A DNA stretch of 64,000 nt, from assembly GCF_003596405.1 (NCBI RefSeq), contig NZ_QYUR01000006.1, positions 434,001 to 498,000 on the forward strand. Reading direction: 5' to 3'. The notes under the pieces are model-generated. The model was given only the letters and a program-made list of their open reading frames with translations. It searched no databases and had not been told where the DNA came from. Both the position numbers and the translations under genes were made by a program. Positions within the stretch are counted from its first letter, which is position 1, and each line of letters opens with the position of its first letter. Source of the stretch: Pseudomonas cavernicola. GTDB lineage: Bacteria; Pseudomonadota; Gammaproteobacteria; Pseudomonadales; Pseudomonadaceae. Shown here one piece after another: positions 20,527 to 27,642 of the stretch.

Positions 20527-20541
20527 ACCGGGCAAGTACCA

Positions 20542-20573
20542 GCAAAAGGCCAACCGAGAGGTTGGCCTTTTGC
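20542..20573 (+). terminator. Rho-independent terminator of the BMP operon
   Basis: GCAAAAGGCCAACC and GGTTGGCCTTTTGC form a perfect 14-bp stem with a GAGA loop, 15 bases after the stop codon. The T-tract lies within the 3' arm. Confidence 0.85.
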
Positions 20574-20642
20574 TTGGCGCCTATCGCCTGGAATCGGCTG
20601 GGCGGCCTCTTACTGGCCGGCCCCAACTTCGATGGAGAGTTG

Positions 20643-20724
20643 GTAGGGCGGGTGAAACCCGCCAAATAAAAGGAGCAAAACAATATTGGCTAATCATCAG
20701 CCGCGCGGGTTTCACCCGCCCTAC
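20643..20724. repeat. inverted repeat, REP-like (GTAGGGCGGGTGAAACCCGC)
   Basis: A 20-base arm at 20643-20662 and its exact complement at 20705-20724 flank a 42-base AT-richer centre. Each arm contains its own hairpin (GCGGGTTTCACCCGC). A single arm of the same kind lies at 63739-63759. Probably a BIME-like element between convergent genes. Confidence 0.75.
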
Positions 20725-20752
20725 AAGGCTCAACCTCCGCGCCGCGATCCGC

Positions 20753-21898
20753 TCATGGCCGCTGGGGTAAGAGCACGATGCAGTTGGGGTTCAGCCCCAT
20801 GTTCTTGAGCGTGTCCATGCTGGCGATGGGCTTGCCCTCGGCCACGTCAATCACGGTTATGGAACCGTCGCTCATGCCCGGCAGGTTGAGCAGGCTGTTC
20901 TGGACGAAGAGGTAGCGCTCGTCAGGGGAGAAGGCCAGGTGGTGCGCCCCAGCCGCCGCCGGGATGGCCTTGAGGAACTTGGGCTTCTGTGGGTCACTCA
21001 CGTCGTAGACGCTGACGTGCCCTGGCTTGGCGGTGGTCACATAGAGCCGGTCACGCTTTTTGGTGTGCTCCATCTCCAGGGCCACCCCGTGGTTGCGTGA
21101 GCCGTAGTCGTCCACCTGACTGAAGCCGAAGCCCTTGGTGGCGGGATTCCAGGCCGCCATCCAGAGCGTGCCCCCGTACATGTTGGTGATGTAAGCCACC
21201 GGAGGGGTCGCGCCGGGCATAAACATTACCTCGACCGGCGCCTCGCCGGAAGGCGAGGGCTTGCGCGATACTTTGTGGGTGGAGAGCACCTTGCCTGTGC
21301 TCGCCTCCAGCACGGTCACAGTTTCGCCTGGGTCGCCGAGGTCGGAGGGCCGCACTGTGCTCGTGATCATGACGCGGTCAATGCCATTGTGGATGCTGAT
21401 GCCGTGGGGATACTTGATAAAAGCCGGCCCTCCAGCGGGTGATCCGATGGTTTTGATCGGCTTGTCAGTGGCTGCGTCACCCATCACCACGTTACTCGAG
21501 CCCATGCAGGTGAGATACCAGGTCCGGCTGTTTTCCGAGAAGACGACGTCCTCCAGCACCTGGCAGTCCGGCACCGGCACCGCCTTCATCCGATAGGGAA
21601 AGCGGGTAAGGTCCATCACATGAAGGACACTTTTGCCGAGAGCTGTGATGTAGGCCTTGCTCTTGTCGCGGTTGAAGTAGATGTGGTGGGCTACGAGGTC
21701 AGGCGGCAGAGGGATCTCCATCAGCAGCTTCCCGAAGCTCGGCGACTTCGGGTCGACATCGACGACCGCCAGTCCTTCCTTCCTCATTATCTGCTCAGGC
21801 TTGGTCTCGTAATTGAGCAGGGCCAGGATCTCGGCCTGAGCCTGAGAGGCAGACAGGACCATCGCGGTCAGCAGCAGCGTACGGACGAAGATTTTCAT
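20753..21898 (-). CDS. exported beta-propeller protein (YncE/cytochrome d1-like)
   Basis: A 381-residue protein with a Sec signal peptide (MKIFVRTLLLTAMVLSASQA then QA-EI) and repeated beta-propeller blades (for example AHHIYFNRDKSKAYITAL, HHLAFSPDERYLFVQNS, and SDGSITVIDVAEGKPIAS), so a periplasmic or secreted propeller of the YncE/lactonase/cytochrome d1-like class. No heme-binding CxxCH motif is present. The start at 21898 has a clear GGAGAG site; 14 extra upstream codons are open but not used. It lies next to an attC-like site in the same orientation as two cassette genes, so it may be, or once have been, part of the cassette cluster; I see no attC after its own stop. Ligand or enzyme activity is unknown. 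Confidence 0.75.
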   Translation of the reverse strand: MKIFVRTLLLTAMVLSASQAQAEILALLNYETKPEQIMRKEGLAVVDVDPKSPSFGKLLMEIPLPPDLVAHHIYFNRDKSKAYITALGKSVLHVMDLTRFPYRMKAVPVPDCQVLEDVVFSENSRTWYLTCMGSSNVVMGDAATDKPIKTIGSPAGGPAFIKYPHGISIHNGIDRVMITSTVRPSDLGDPGETVTVLEASTGKVLSTHKVSRKPSPSGEAPVEVMFMPGATPPVAYITNMYGGTLWMAAWNPATKGFGFSQVDDYGSRNHGVALEMEHTKKRDRLYVTTAKPGHVSVYDVSDPQKPKFLKAIPAAAGAHHLAFSPDERYLFVQNSLLNLPGMSDGSITVIDVAEGKPIASMDTLKNMGLNPNCIVLLPQRP

Positions 21899-21969
21899 CG
21901 AACTCTCCTTTCCTAGATGGAATATGGCGACAGCTCGCATTCAAACTCCGTCAGACCAGTCAGACAGCA

Positions 21970-22039
21970 GCCTAGCGTTTGAGTTAAGGGCGCGTTTTGG
22001 GCTAGCCAAAAACGTCGACCCTTCAACGAGTTGTTAGGC
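21970..22039 (-). repeat. attC-like integron recombination site 1
   Basis: Read on the minus strand the 70-base palindromic element starts GCCTAACAACTCGTTGAAGG (R'' and L'' boxes) and ends CCCTTAACTCAAACGCTAGG followed by C. This is the layout of attC sites such as that of aadA1 (TAACAATTCGTTCAAG ... TTAACTCAAGCGTTAG, from memory). The final core box reads GCTAGGC, one base off the GTTRRRY consensus, so recombination there may be impaired. It begins 14 bases after the stop of the PPOX-family gene, where the attC of that cassette would be. Confidence 0.75.
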
Positions 22040-22053
22040 CAGAGCGCTCTTGG

Positions 22054-22494
22054 CTACGCGGGCTCGCTCTTTCTGCCGGTCATCTCGGACGGACGAATGC
22101 GAACGAAGACGACCTTGCCTTGCTCCTGCTTCTCGGCGTACTCGGCTTGCATCCAGTTCGGCATATCCGGAAACCTAGAAACCAGCAGAGGCGAAATCGC
22201 CTTGACCTCTTTCGAATCCGTGACGATCTCAAATGTGCCCTCACCGGAAATGCTGTGCCAGCTGAAGGGGCCGGTTCTTGCTGAAGTATCGATTTGAAAG
22301 GATACCTTTGGGTTAGCCGCGGCCAGCTGGGTTTTTCGACCTTTGGTTGTCATTGCGTACAGGGCACCCCCGTGCCAGATGAATCCGAGAGGCACGAGGT
22401 AGTGCTCTCCGTTCGCCTCGAAACCGACGCGCATAACGCGCTCCACACTGAGTAGATCATCGATCTCTGCCTGGCTTATTTGCTTGAACGCCAT
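22054..22494 (-). CDS. pyridoxamine 5'-phosphate oxidase family protein (cassette gene)
   Basis: A 146-residue protein of the FMN-binding split-barrel (PPOX) superfamily: RVMRVGFEANGEHYLVPLGF near the N-terminus, then ALYAMTTKGRKTQLAAANPK and VSFQID, then a GEGTFEIV strand and a C-terminal VVFVRIRPSEMTGRK. It likely binds a flavin or related cofactor; substrate unknown. An AGGAG site precedes the ATG. It is followed directly by attC-like site 1 and preceded by attC-like site 2, so gene plus attC form an integron cassette on the minus strand. Confidence 0.85.
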   Translation of the reverse strand: MAFKQISQAEIDDLLSVERVMRVGFEANGEHYLVPLGFIWHGGALYAMTTKGRKTQLAAANPKVSFQIDTSARTGPFSWHSISGEGTFEIVTDSKEVKAISPLLVSRFPDMPNWMQAEYAEKQEQGKVVFVRIRPSEMTGRKSEPA

Positions 22495-22528
22495 GATTTT
22501 CTCCTGGGCTGGGGATGATTTCGCCTAG

Positions 22529-22626
22529 GCCTAACGGTAAAGCTCAACAGCGGGATCGGCCGGCGAGACCTTCATACCTCGGAAAGCCAGCATGCCGGCC
22601 CCGTCTGCTGCAACGCTTTGTTAGGC
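22529..22626 (-). repeat. attC-like integron recombination site 2
   Basis: On the minus strand the 98-base palindrome begins GCCTAACAAAGCGTTGCAGC and ends GCTGTTGAGCTTTACCGTTA then GGC. Both terminal boxes match the RYYYAAC and GTTRRRY consensus exactly, and inner L-type boxes (GCGTTG... and ...TTGAGC) are seen. It lies 30 bases after the stop of the DUF4242 gene, as its cassette attC. Length and sequence differ from attC site 1, as is normal between cassettes. Confidence 0.85.
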
Positions 22627-22656
22627 CAAACTCCTGCCCATGAATGATTCCTGTGC

Positions 22657-22923
22657 TTATGCCTCCTTGACCACACCGCGCTCGCCTTCCAGTTCCACGG
22701 GCGTGATGTAGTCACAAGGCATCTTCATCTTTTGGAACCAGGCGGCCAAAGCTTGCTGGTCGGGGGCTTCCATGATGCAGAAGATTTTGCCTTCGGACAG
22801 ATTGAGGAAGCTCCGGTATGGCCGCACCGTCGGGTCATTCTGTGCGGCCTGGGCCAGTTGGTTGACCTGCTCGCGCTGGAGCGCTCCGGCAGGCATCGTG
22901 TGACTGCTCATGAACTTCGGCAT
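22657..22923 (-). CDS. DUF4242-like small protein (cassette gene)
   Basis: An 88-residue protein resembling the DUF4242 / nickel-binding-like ferredoxin-fold family: VRPYRSFLNLSEGKIFCIME followed by APDQQALAAWFQKMKMP and a C-terminal DYITPVEL. A strong AAGGAGA site precedes the ATG. It is the first recognisable gene of the cassette cluster and is followed by attC-like site 2. Function unknown. Confidence 0.75.
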   Translation of the reverse strand: MPKFMSSHTMPAGALQREQVNQLAQAAQNDPTVRPYRSFLNLSEGKIFCIMEAPDQQALAAWFQKMKMPCDYITPVELEGERGVVKEA

Positions 22924-22959
22924 GGTTGGTTCTCCTTTCGAACTCGATGTGACAGAAAC

Positions 22960-23070
22960 TCGGCCCAGGTGGTGGATAACATTCCAGCACTGCCATCACC
23001 AAACTGCCCTGGCATGCCGCTTTGCGCTGCTCAGTGTCCTGATAAGGAGGTTATCCACCGCTTGGGCCGA
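22960..23070. repeat. long imperfect inverted repeat of unknown nature
   Basis: TCGGCCCAGGTGGTGGATAA(C) at 22960-22980 and its complement GTTATCCACCGCTTGGGCCG(A) at 23050-23070 pair in 19 of 21 positions. The inner ends contain TTATCCACC, one base from the DnaA-box consensus. The terminal boxes do not fit attC. It lies directly upstream of the cassette cluster, where an attI or promoter would be expected, but I cannot assign it. The rest of 22924-23187 shows no gene. Confidence 0.5.
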
Positions 23071-23187
23071 GCTATCTGCCGGAAGAGAGTTGGCGAGAAG
23101 ATTCAGGCTTCCCGCCCAGCGAGGTACATTCCAGCGAGTAGCGTTGAGGCTAGCCCTGCTCAGACCGTCCGGCAAAAACCACTCGTC

Positions 23188-23867
23188 ATCGGGTAGGAGG
23201 CGGGGTCACCCCCGCCGTCCTCCCACACCACCGTACGTACGGTTCCGTATACGGCGGTTCCTGCCTACTGACAAACTGCATCAGCGAGCTTGGTTTCGTT
23301 CGATGTGTCGCCCGCGTAGTCTAAGCACCCGGACAGGCTCTCGGGACTTCCGGCCCCTACCTCCTGATTGTCCAGGCCTCCGTATAAGGGAGCTTGTGCC
23401 TGCGACCCGCTCAGAGAGCACACCTGACTATCCGCTCATGGCAGGTTCAGCCCTTCATTGCTCCGGTTCCGAGCAACTACTACGGCCTCGGCTGACTTCT
23501 GCTCGCCCATCCCGTCACCTCACGATGCCGGTAGCACATGGCAGGCGAACAGATCTCCCAGGGTAATTCGCGCGACCTTCCTGCTTATGCCTGTCGGATA
23601 TACGTCGTAGCGTTCCGTGCAAGTATCGGGCTTTGGCAATTATGGCTACCTCACCCTGCTACGCCGCCTAATCCGCTTCCTGTTCGTCAGGCCAGCAGTT
23701 TGCCTTCGGCTTCCTTCAGATTCGCAGTCGCCCGCGACACCCTTGCCTTCAGCTAACACTTCCCCTTGCCGGGTGTGTAGAGGACTTCCACCTCCAAGTC
23801 ATCCAGCTCACCACCACAGTGAGCCAGACAGCGCCAGTCACGGCGCTACGCGCCATGCCTGGCGCAC
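23188..23867 (-). mobile_element. ORF-less group II intron, copy 2 (group IIC-like)
   Basis: The same 680-base sequence as at 6070-6749, with no difference that I could see. It has the same GTGCGCC start (23867), the ACCCGAT end (23188), the same domain V and VI hairpins, and a candidate EBS1 (CATAA) at 23640-23644, minus strand. It lies on the minus strand directly after the actP terminator; the five bases before the splice site (TTATG) equal those of copy 1. Short open frames inside are the same in both copies and do not encode a maturase. A helper maturase would have to come from elsewhere in the genome. Confidence 0.85.
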
Positions 23868-23869
23868 CA

Positions 23870-23896
23870 TAAAAAAGGGCAGCCCAAGGGCTGCCC
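23870..23896 (-). terminator. Rho-independent terminator of actP, intron target
   Basis: On the minus strand GGGCAGCCC TT GGGCTGCCC is a perfect 9-bp stem, followed by six T and then ATG, the 5' exon of the second intron. It lies 22 bases after the actP stop codon. Confidence 0.88.
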
Positions 23897-23918
23897 AAAT
23901 CACTCAGAGAGTTGTTGC

Positions 23919-25577
23919 TTAGTGAGCCGCGGCACCGCTGGCACCCAGGCCGGTTTGCGAGCGAACGAATTGCGGCAGGAAGCGTGCGCGCTCATCGGCA
24001 GCGGAAGTGGACTTGTCCGTAATGGAGAAGAACCAGATACCGACGAAGGCCACGATCATCGAGAACAGCGCCGGGTATTCGTACGGGAAGATGGCCTGGG
24101 CGTTACCCAGTACCTGTACCCATACGGTTGGGCCAAGGATCATCAGGCCCACAGCAGTCCCCAGCCCCAGCCAGCCGCCGATCATGGCGCCACGGGTAGT
24201 CAGGTTTTTCCAGTACATGCTGAGGAACAGCACCGGGAAGTTGCAGCTGGCGGCAATCGAGAACGCCAGGCCGACCATGAAGGCGATGTTTTGCTTCTCG
24301 AACAGGATACCCAGACCGATGGCGAGTACGCCGAGGGCCACGGTAGTGATCTTCGAGACGCGCAGTTCATCCTTCTCGTTGGCTTTGCCCTTCTTGATCA
24401 CGCTGGCGTAGATGTCATGCGACACCGCCGAAGCACCAGCCAGGGTCAGGCCGGCAACCACCGCGAGGATGGTGGCGAACGCCACCGCCGAGATGAAGCC
24501 TAGGAACAGGCTGCCGCCAACGGCGTTAGCCAGGTGCACCGCTGCCATGTTGTTGCCGCCCAGCAGGGCGCCGGTCGCATCTTTAAACATCGGGTTGGTG
24601 CTGACCAGCAGGATCGCGCCGAAGCCGATGATGAAGGTCAGGATATAGAAGTAGCCGATAAAGCCAGTCGCATAGAACACGCTCTTACGGGCTTCTTTGG
24701 CGTCGCTCACGGTGAAGAAGCGCATAAGGATGTGCGGCAGACCGGCAGTACCGAACATCAATGCCAGACCGAGGGAGATCGCCGACACCGGATCTTTCAC
24801 CAGCGCGCCGGGGCTCATGATGGCCTGACCTTTGGCGTGCACTTTCACCGCTTCGGAGAACAGCGTGCCGAAGTCGAAGTTAACGTGCTTCATCACCATC
24901 AACGCCATGAACGAGGCGCCGGAGAGCAGCAGCACGGCTTTGATGATCTGCACCCAGGTGGTCGCCAGCATGCCGCCGAATAGCACGTAGAGCACCATCA
25001 GGATACCAACCAGGATCACCGCGACGTGGTAGTCGAGGCCGAACAACAGTTCGATCAACTTACCGGCACCGACCATTTGCGCGATCAGGTAGAACGCCAC
25101 CACCACCAACGAACCGCTGGCAGACAGGGTGCGGATTTCTTTCTGCTTCAGGCGGTAGGACGCCACGTCAGCGAAGGTGTACTTGCCGAGGTTACGCAGG
25201 CGCTCCGCGATCAGGAACAGAATGATCGGCCAGCCGACCAGAAAGCCGATCGAGTAGATCAGGCCGTCGTAGCCAGAGGTGAACACCAGGGCGGAAATAC
25301 CCAGGAAGGACGCCGCCGACATGTAGTCGCCGGCAATCGCCAGACCATTCTGGAAGCCGGTGATCTTGCCGCCGGCAGCGTAGTGGTCAGCCGTCGAGTT
25401 ATTGCGCTTCGAGGCCCAGTAGGTGATGAACAAGGTGGCGCCGACGAAGGCGACGAACATGACGATGGCCGAGACGTTCATCGGCTGGCGTTGAACGTCG
25501 CCGGTCAGCGCTTCGGCGGCCCAGAGAGCCGGAGCGAAGGCGAACAAGCCCAGCGTGGCAAGCAGACGCGCGATCAT
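23919..25577 (-). CDS. actP: cation/acetate symporter ActP
   Basis: A 552-residue sodium:solute symporter with an N-terminal signal-like segment ([10 protein letters not shown]) and about 13 helices. ActP takes up acetate and other short carboxylates. Family features include [36 protein letters not shown], and [20 protein letters not shown]. The stop overlaps no other gene. Its start overlaps the end of the DUF485 gene by four bases (ATGA), the usual arrangement of yjcH-actP. Acetyl-CoA synthetase is not in the window. Confidence 0.95.
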   Translation of the reverse strand: MIARLLATLGLFAFAPALWAAEALTGDVQRQPMNVSAIVMFVAFVGATLFITYWASKRNNSTADHYAAGGKITGFQNGLAIAGDYMSAASFLGISALVFTSGYDGLIYSIGFLVGWPIILFLIAERLRNLGKYTFADVASYRLKQKEIRTLSASGSLVVVAFYLIAQMVGAGKLIELLFGLDYHVAVILVGILMVLYVLFGGMLATTWVQIIKAVLLLSGASFMALMVMKHVNFDFGTLFSEAVKVHAKGQAIMSPGALVKDPVSAISLGLALMFGTAGLPHILMRFFTVSDAKEARKSVFYATGFIGYFYILTFIIGFGAILLVSTNPMFKDATGALLGGNNMAAVHLANAVGGSLFLGFISAVAFATILAVVAGLTLAGASAVSHDIYASVIKKGKANEKDELRVSKITTVALGVLAIGLGILFEKQNIAFMVGLAFSIAASCNFPVLFLSMYWKNLTTRGAMIGGWLGLGTAVGLMILGPTVWVQVLGNAQAIFPYEYPALFSMIVAFVGIWFFSITDKSTSAADERARFLPQFVRSQTGLGASGAAAH

Positions 25578-25885
25578 TTCTGCACCTCATCCAGAATGGC
25601 CTGGTTCAGCTCGTCGAATTCACCGTTGGCACGGAATACATAGATGCCAGTCAGGATGAAGGCCGAGACGATCAACCCTACTCCCACCGGAATGCCCCAG
25701 GTCGTGGTCGAGCCCGGGCTGATCGGCGTACCAAACAGCTGCGGATCGAACGCGATGATCAGGATGAAGGCCACATACAGGCCGAGCATGATGGCTGAGA
25801 GTATCCAGGCGAATCGCTCGCGCTTGGATACCAGTTCTTTGAAGCGCGGACTTTGTTCAATCCGCTCGTAGATGCTGTCGTTCAT
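25574..25885 (-). CDS. yjcH: DUF485 (YjcH-like) membrane protein, ActP partner
   Basis: A 103-residue protein with two transmembrane helices; [20 protein letters not shown] then [10 protein letters not shown] is typical of DUF485. These proteins are encoded just before actP in many proteobacteria and are thought to be needed with it; the mechanism is not known. The last codons overlap the actP start by four bases, giving translational coupling. Confidence 0.92.
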   Translation of the reverse strand: MNDSIYERIEQSPRFKELVSKRERFAWILSAIMLGLYVAFILIIAFDPQLFGTPISPGSTTTWGIPVGVGLIVSAFILTGIYVFRANGEFDELNQAILDEVQK

Positions 25886-25956
25886 TTTGTTGTTGTCCTC
25901 CGCAGCACGGGTTGCTGGTGAGGTAACTCTAGAGCGCTTGGGTGCGCGCGACAGAC

Positions 25957-25991
25957 GACCTTAGTCTTAGTTGAGACCATAGTCTTAGTCG
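25957..25991. promoter_or_regulatory. 18-bp-spaced direct repeat upstream of yjcH-actP
   Basis: GACCTTAGTCTTAGTTG (25957-25973) is repeated as GACCATAGTCTTAGTCG (25975-25991), 14 of 17 identical with a period of 18. It lies about 70-105 bases upstream of the yjcH start. Tandem sites of this kind suit a response regulator; acetate-uptake genes in pseudomonads are known to be controlled by a two-component system of the CrbSR/ErdSR type. Assignment to that regulator is inference. Confidence 0.5.
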
Positions 25992-26011
25992 CCGAAACAG
26001 CCACAAGGCCC

Positions 26012-26051
26012 AAAAACAAACAAGCCGCTCAGTGCAGGCACTCAGCGGCTT
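26012..26051 (-). terminator. Rho-independent terminator of the betaine-binding gene
   Basis: On the minus strand AAGCCGCTGAGTGC and GCACTGAGCGGCTT form a 14-bp stem with one mismatch, followed by a GTTTGTTTTTG tract, 26 bases after the stop codon. Confidence 0.8.
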
Positions 26052-26076
26052 GGGTAACGCGTCTGTTAGCTACAGT

Positions 26077-26928
26077 TTATTGCAGCCATTCCTTGACCCG
26101 ATCCGGGTGCTCGCTCACCCACTTCTGCGCAGCCGCCGCGGGCTTGGCGCCCTCTTCGATGGCCAGCATTACTTCGCCGATTTCACTGGGTTTCCAGGTG
26201 AATTTCTTCAGGAAGGCCACCACTGTCGGCGCCTTGGCCTCTAGACCTGGGTTGGCAATGCTGTCGACGTGCTCGGCAGCGCCGTAGACGCCTTTCGGAT
26301 CGTCGAGAAAGCGCAGCTTCCACTTGGCGAACATCCAGTGTGGAATCCAGCCGGTGACGGCAATCGGCTTCTGCGACTTGATCGAACGCGCCAGCTCGGC
26401 GGTCATGGCGCTACCGGAACTGGCCTGCAGTTTGTAGTCCAGAGCGTAGTCCTTGATCGCCTGTTCGGTCTTGAGCATCACACCCGAGCCGGCATCGATG
26501 CCGACGATGCGCCCGGCAAAGCCGTCTTTCTGCCCTTGCAGGTCGGCGATGCTCTTGGCCGCGACATACTCCGGCACGATCAGGCCAATCTTCGCGTCAT
26601 TGAAGTTCGGGCCGAGGTCGACCACTTGATCCTTCAACTTCTCGTAATAGGGCCCATGGGTGACCGGCAGCCAAGCCGAAAGCATGGCGTCCAACTGCCC
26701 TTTCGCCACGCCCTGCCACATGATGCCGGTGGCCACAGGCATCAACTTCACCTCATAGCCGAGCTTCTGCGTAATGATCTCAGCCGCCACATGGGTAGTC
26801 GCCACACTGTCCGACCAACCCTCCACATAGCCAATTTTGAGGGTTGGCTTTTCCGCCGCAGCTGCCAAGCCCGCACTCAGTGCCAGTGCCAGACTGGCGC
26901 CGAAACCCAAGAGCCGTCGCATTCTCAT
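26077..26928 (-). CDS. betX: glycine betaine ABC transporter substrate-binding protein
   Basis: A 283-residue periplasmic binding protein of the OpuAC/ProX type. Signal peptide: MRMRRLLGFGASLALALSAG, cleaved near AAA-AE. The mature protein starts KPTLKIGYVEGWSDSVATTH and has the aromatic-box Trp residues usual for quaternary amine binding (MWQGVAKGQLDAMLSAWLPV, VTGWIPHWMFAKW). No permease or ATPase gene is adjacent. In P. aeruginosa such orphan proteins (CbcX, CaiX, BetX) share the CbcWV transporter; from position next to actP-DUF485 this one corresponds to BetX. The open frame extends 84 codons upstream without family similarity, so the start is placed at 26928. Confidence 0.85.
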   Translation of the reverse strand: MRMRRLLGFGASLALALSAGLAAAAEKPTLKIGYVEGWSDSVATTHVAAEIITQKLGYEVKLMPVATGIMWQGVAKGQLDAMLSAWLPVTHGPYYEKLKDQVVDLGPNFNDAKIGLIVPEYVAAKSIADLQGQKDGFAGRIVGIDAGSGVMLKTEQAIKDYALDYKLQASSGSAMTAELARSIKSQKPIAVTGWIPHWMFAKWKLRFLDDPKGVYGAAEHVDSIANPGLEAKAPTVVAFLKKFTWKPSEIGEVMLAIEEGAKPAAAAQKWVSEHPDRVKEWLQ

Positions 26929-27259
26929 TGTTTTTCCCCGAAAGTAGCGCGCCCGACCGATGTCGAGCAGCTGGAGTGGTGTTTTCGTTTGGGATTCGCC
27001 CCCGTCACGCCCCAAGCAAGCCCTGCCTCTTATCAGTGGAGTGCTGACCGTTCGATGATCGACTTGGGGCAAAATCGCACATGCTCTGATAACGACCTCA
27101 AGCCAGCGAGAAGCGACATTTGCCCAGCAGATCGGGAACTCAAAAGACCGATGGCCATTTGTAACGCCTATAGCCGTCATACATAAGCGCCATTTCCTTC
27201 ACAGCAGCGAGGTCACTAGCCTGCACACAACAAAGAATATTTCTCATTTGAGGTGCGCC

Positions 27260-27484
27260 ATGCTCAAGACCATAACCTTCACCATGATGCACTTTTGTAT
27301 TGCCTTCAGCGTGGCCTACGCGCTGACCGGCAGCATTGCTGTCGGCGGTCTGGTGGCCGCAGTCGAGCCGCTGGTGAACTCGGTGGGTTTCTACTTTCAT
27401 GAGAAAATCTGGCAGCGCTTTGAACATGGCAAGAGCCTCAAGACCGAGCGCCCGGCACATGCCTGGTTACATCATCACGCCTGA
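27260..27484 (+). CDS. DUF2061 small membrane protein
   Basis: A 74-residue protein with two helices; MLKTITFTMMHFCIAFSVAY then GSIAVGGLVAAVEPLVNSVG and FYFHEKIWQ fit DUF2061 over its full length. Function unknown. A TTG four codons upstream also keeps the frame; the ATG at 27260 gives the family N-terminus. It is transcribed divergently from the betaine-binding gene. Confidence 0.85.
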   Translation: MLKTITFTMMHFCIAFSVAYALTGSIAVGGLVAAVEPLVNSVGFYFHEKIWQRFEHGKSLKTERPAHAWLHHHA

Positions 27485-27642
27485 TTGCGCCTAGCCCGCG
27501 GCATGGCCGTTGGCGCTCAGCGTGCCGCACGCGGTCGAGGCTAGCGAGTTAGCCAACGCTGCAACTGTCCCCTGCTCAGCTATGCGCGAAATGCCGGGAA
27601 TGCAGGTAAGATGCGCGGCTTTGCTCCCAGACGCGCCCGATC

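Noticed and set aside
20643..20724. Inverted repeat as the ends of an insertion sequence
   Set aside because: Only 82 bases in total with no transposase; the arms occur singly elsewhere (63739), as REP units do.
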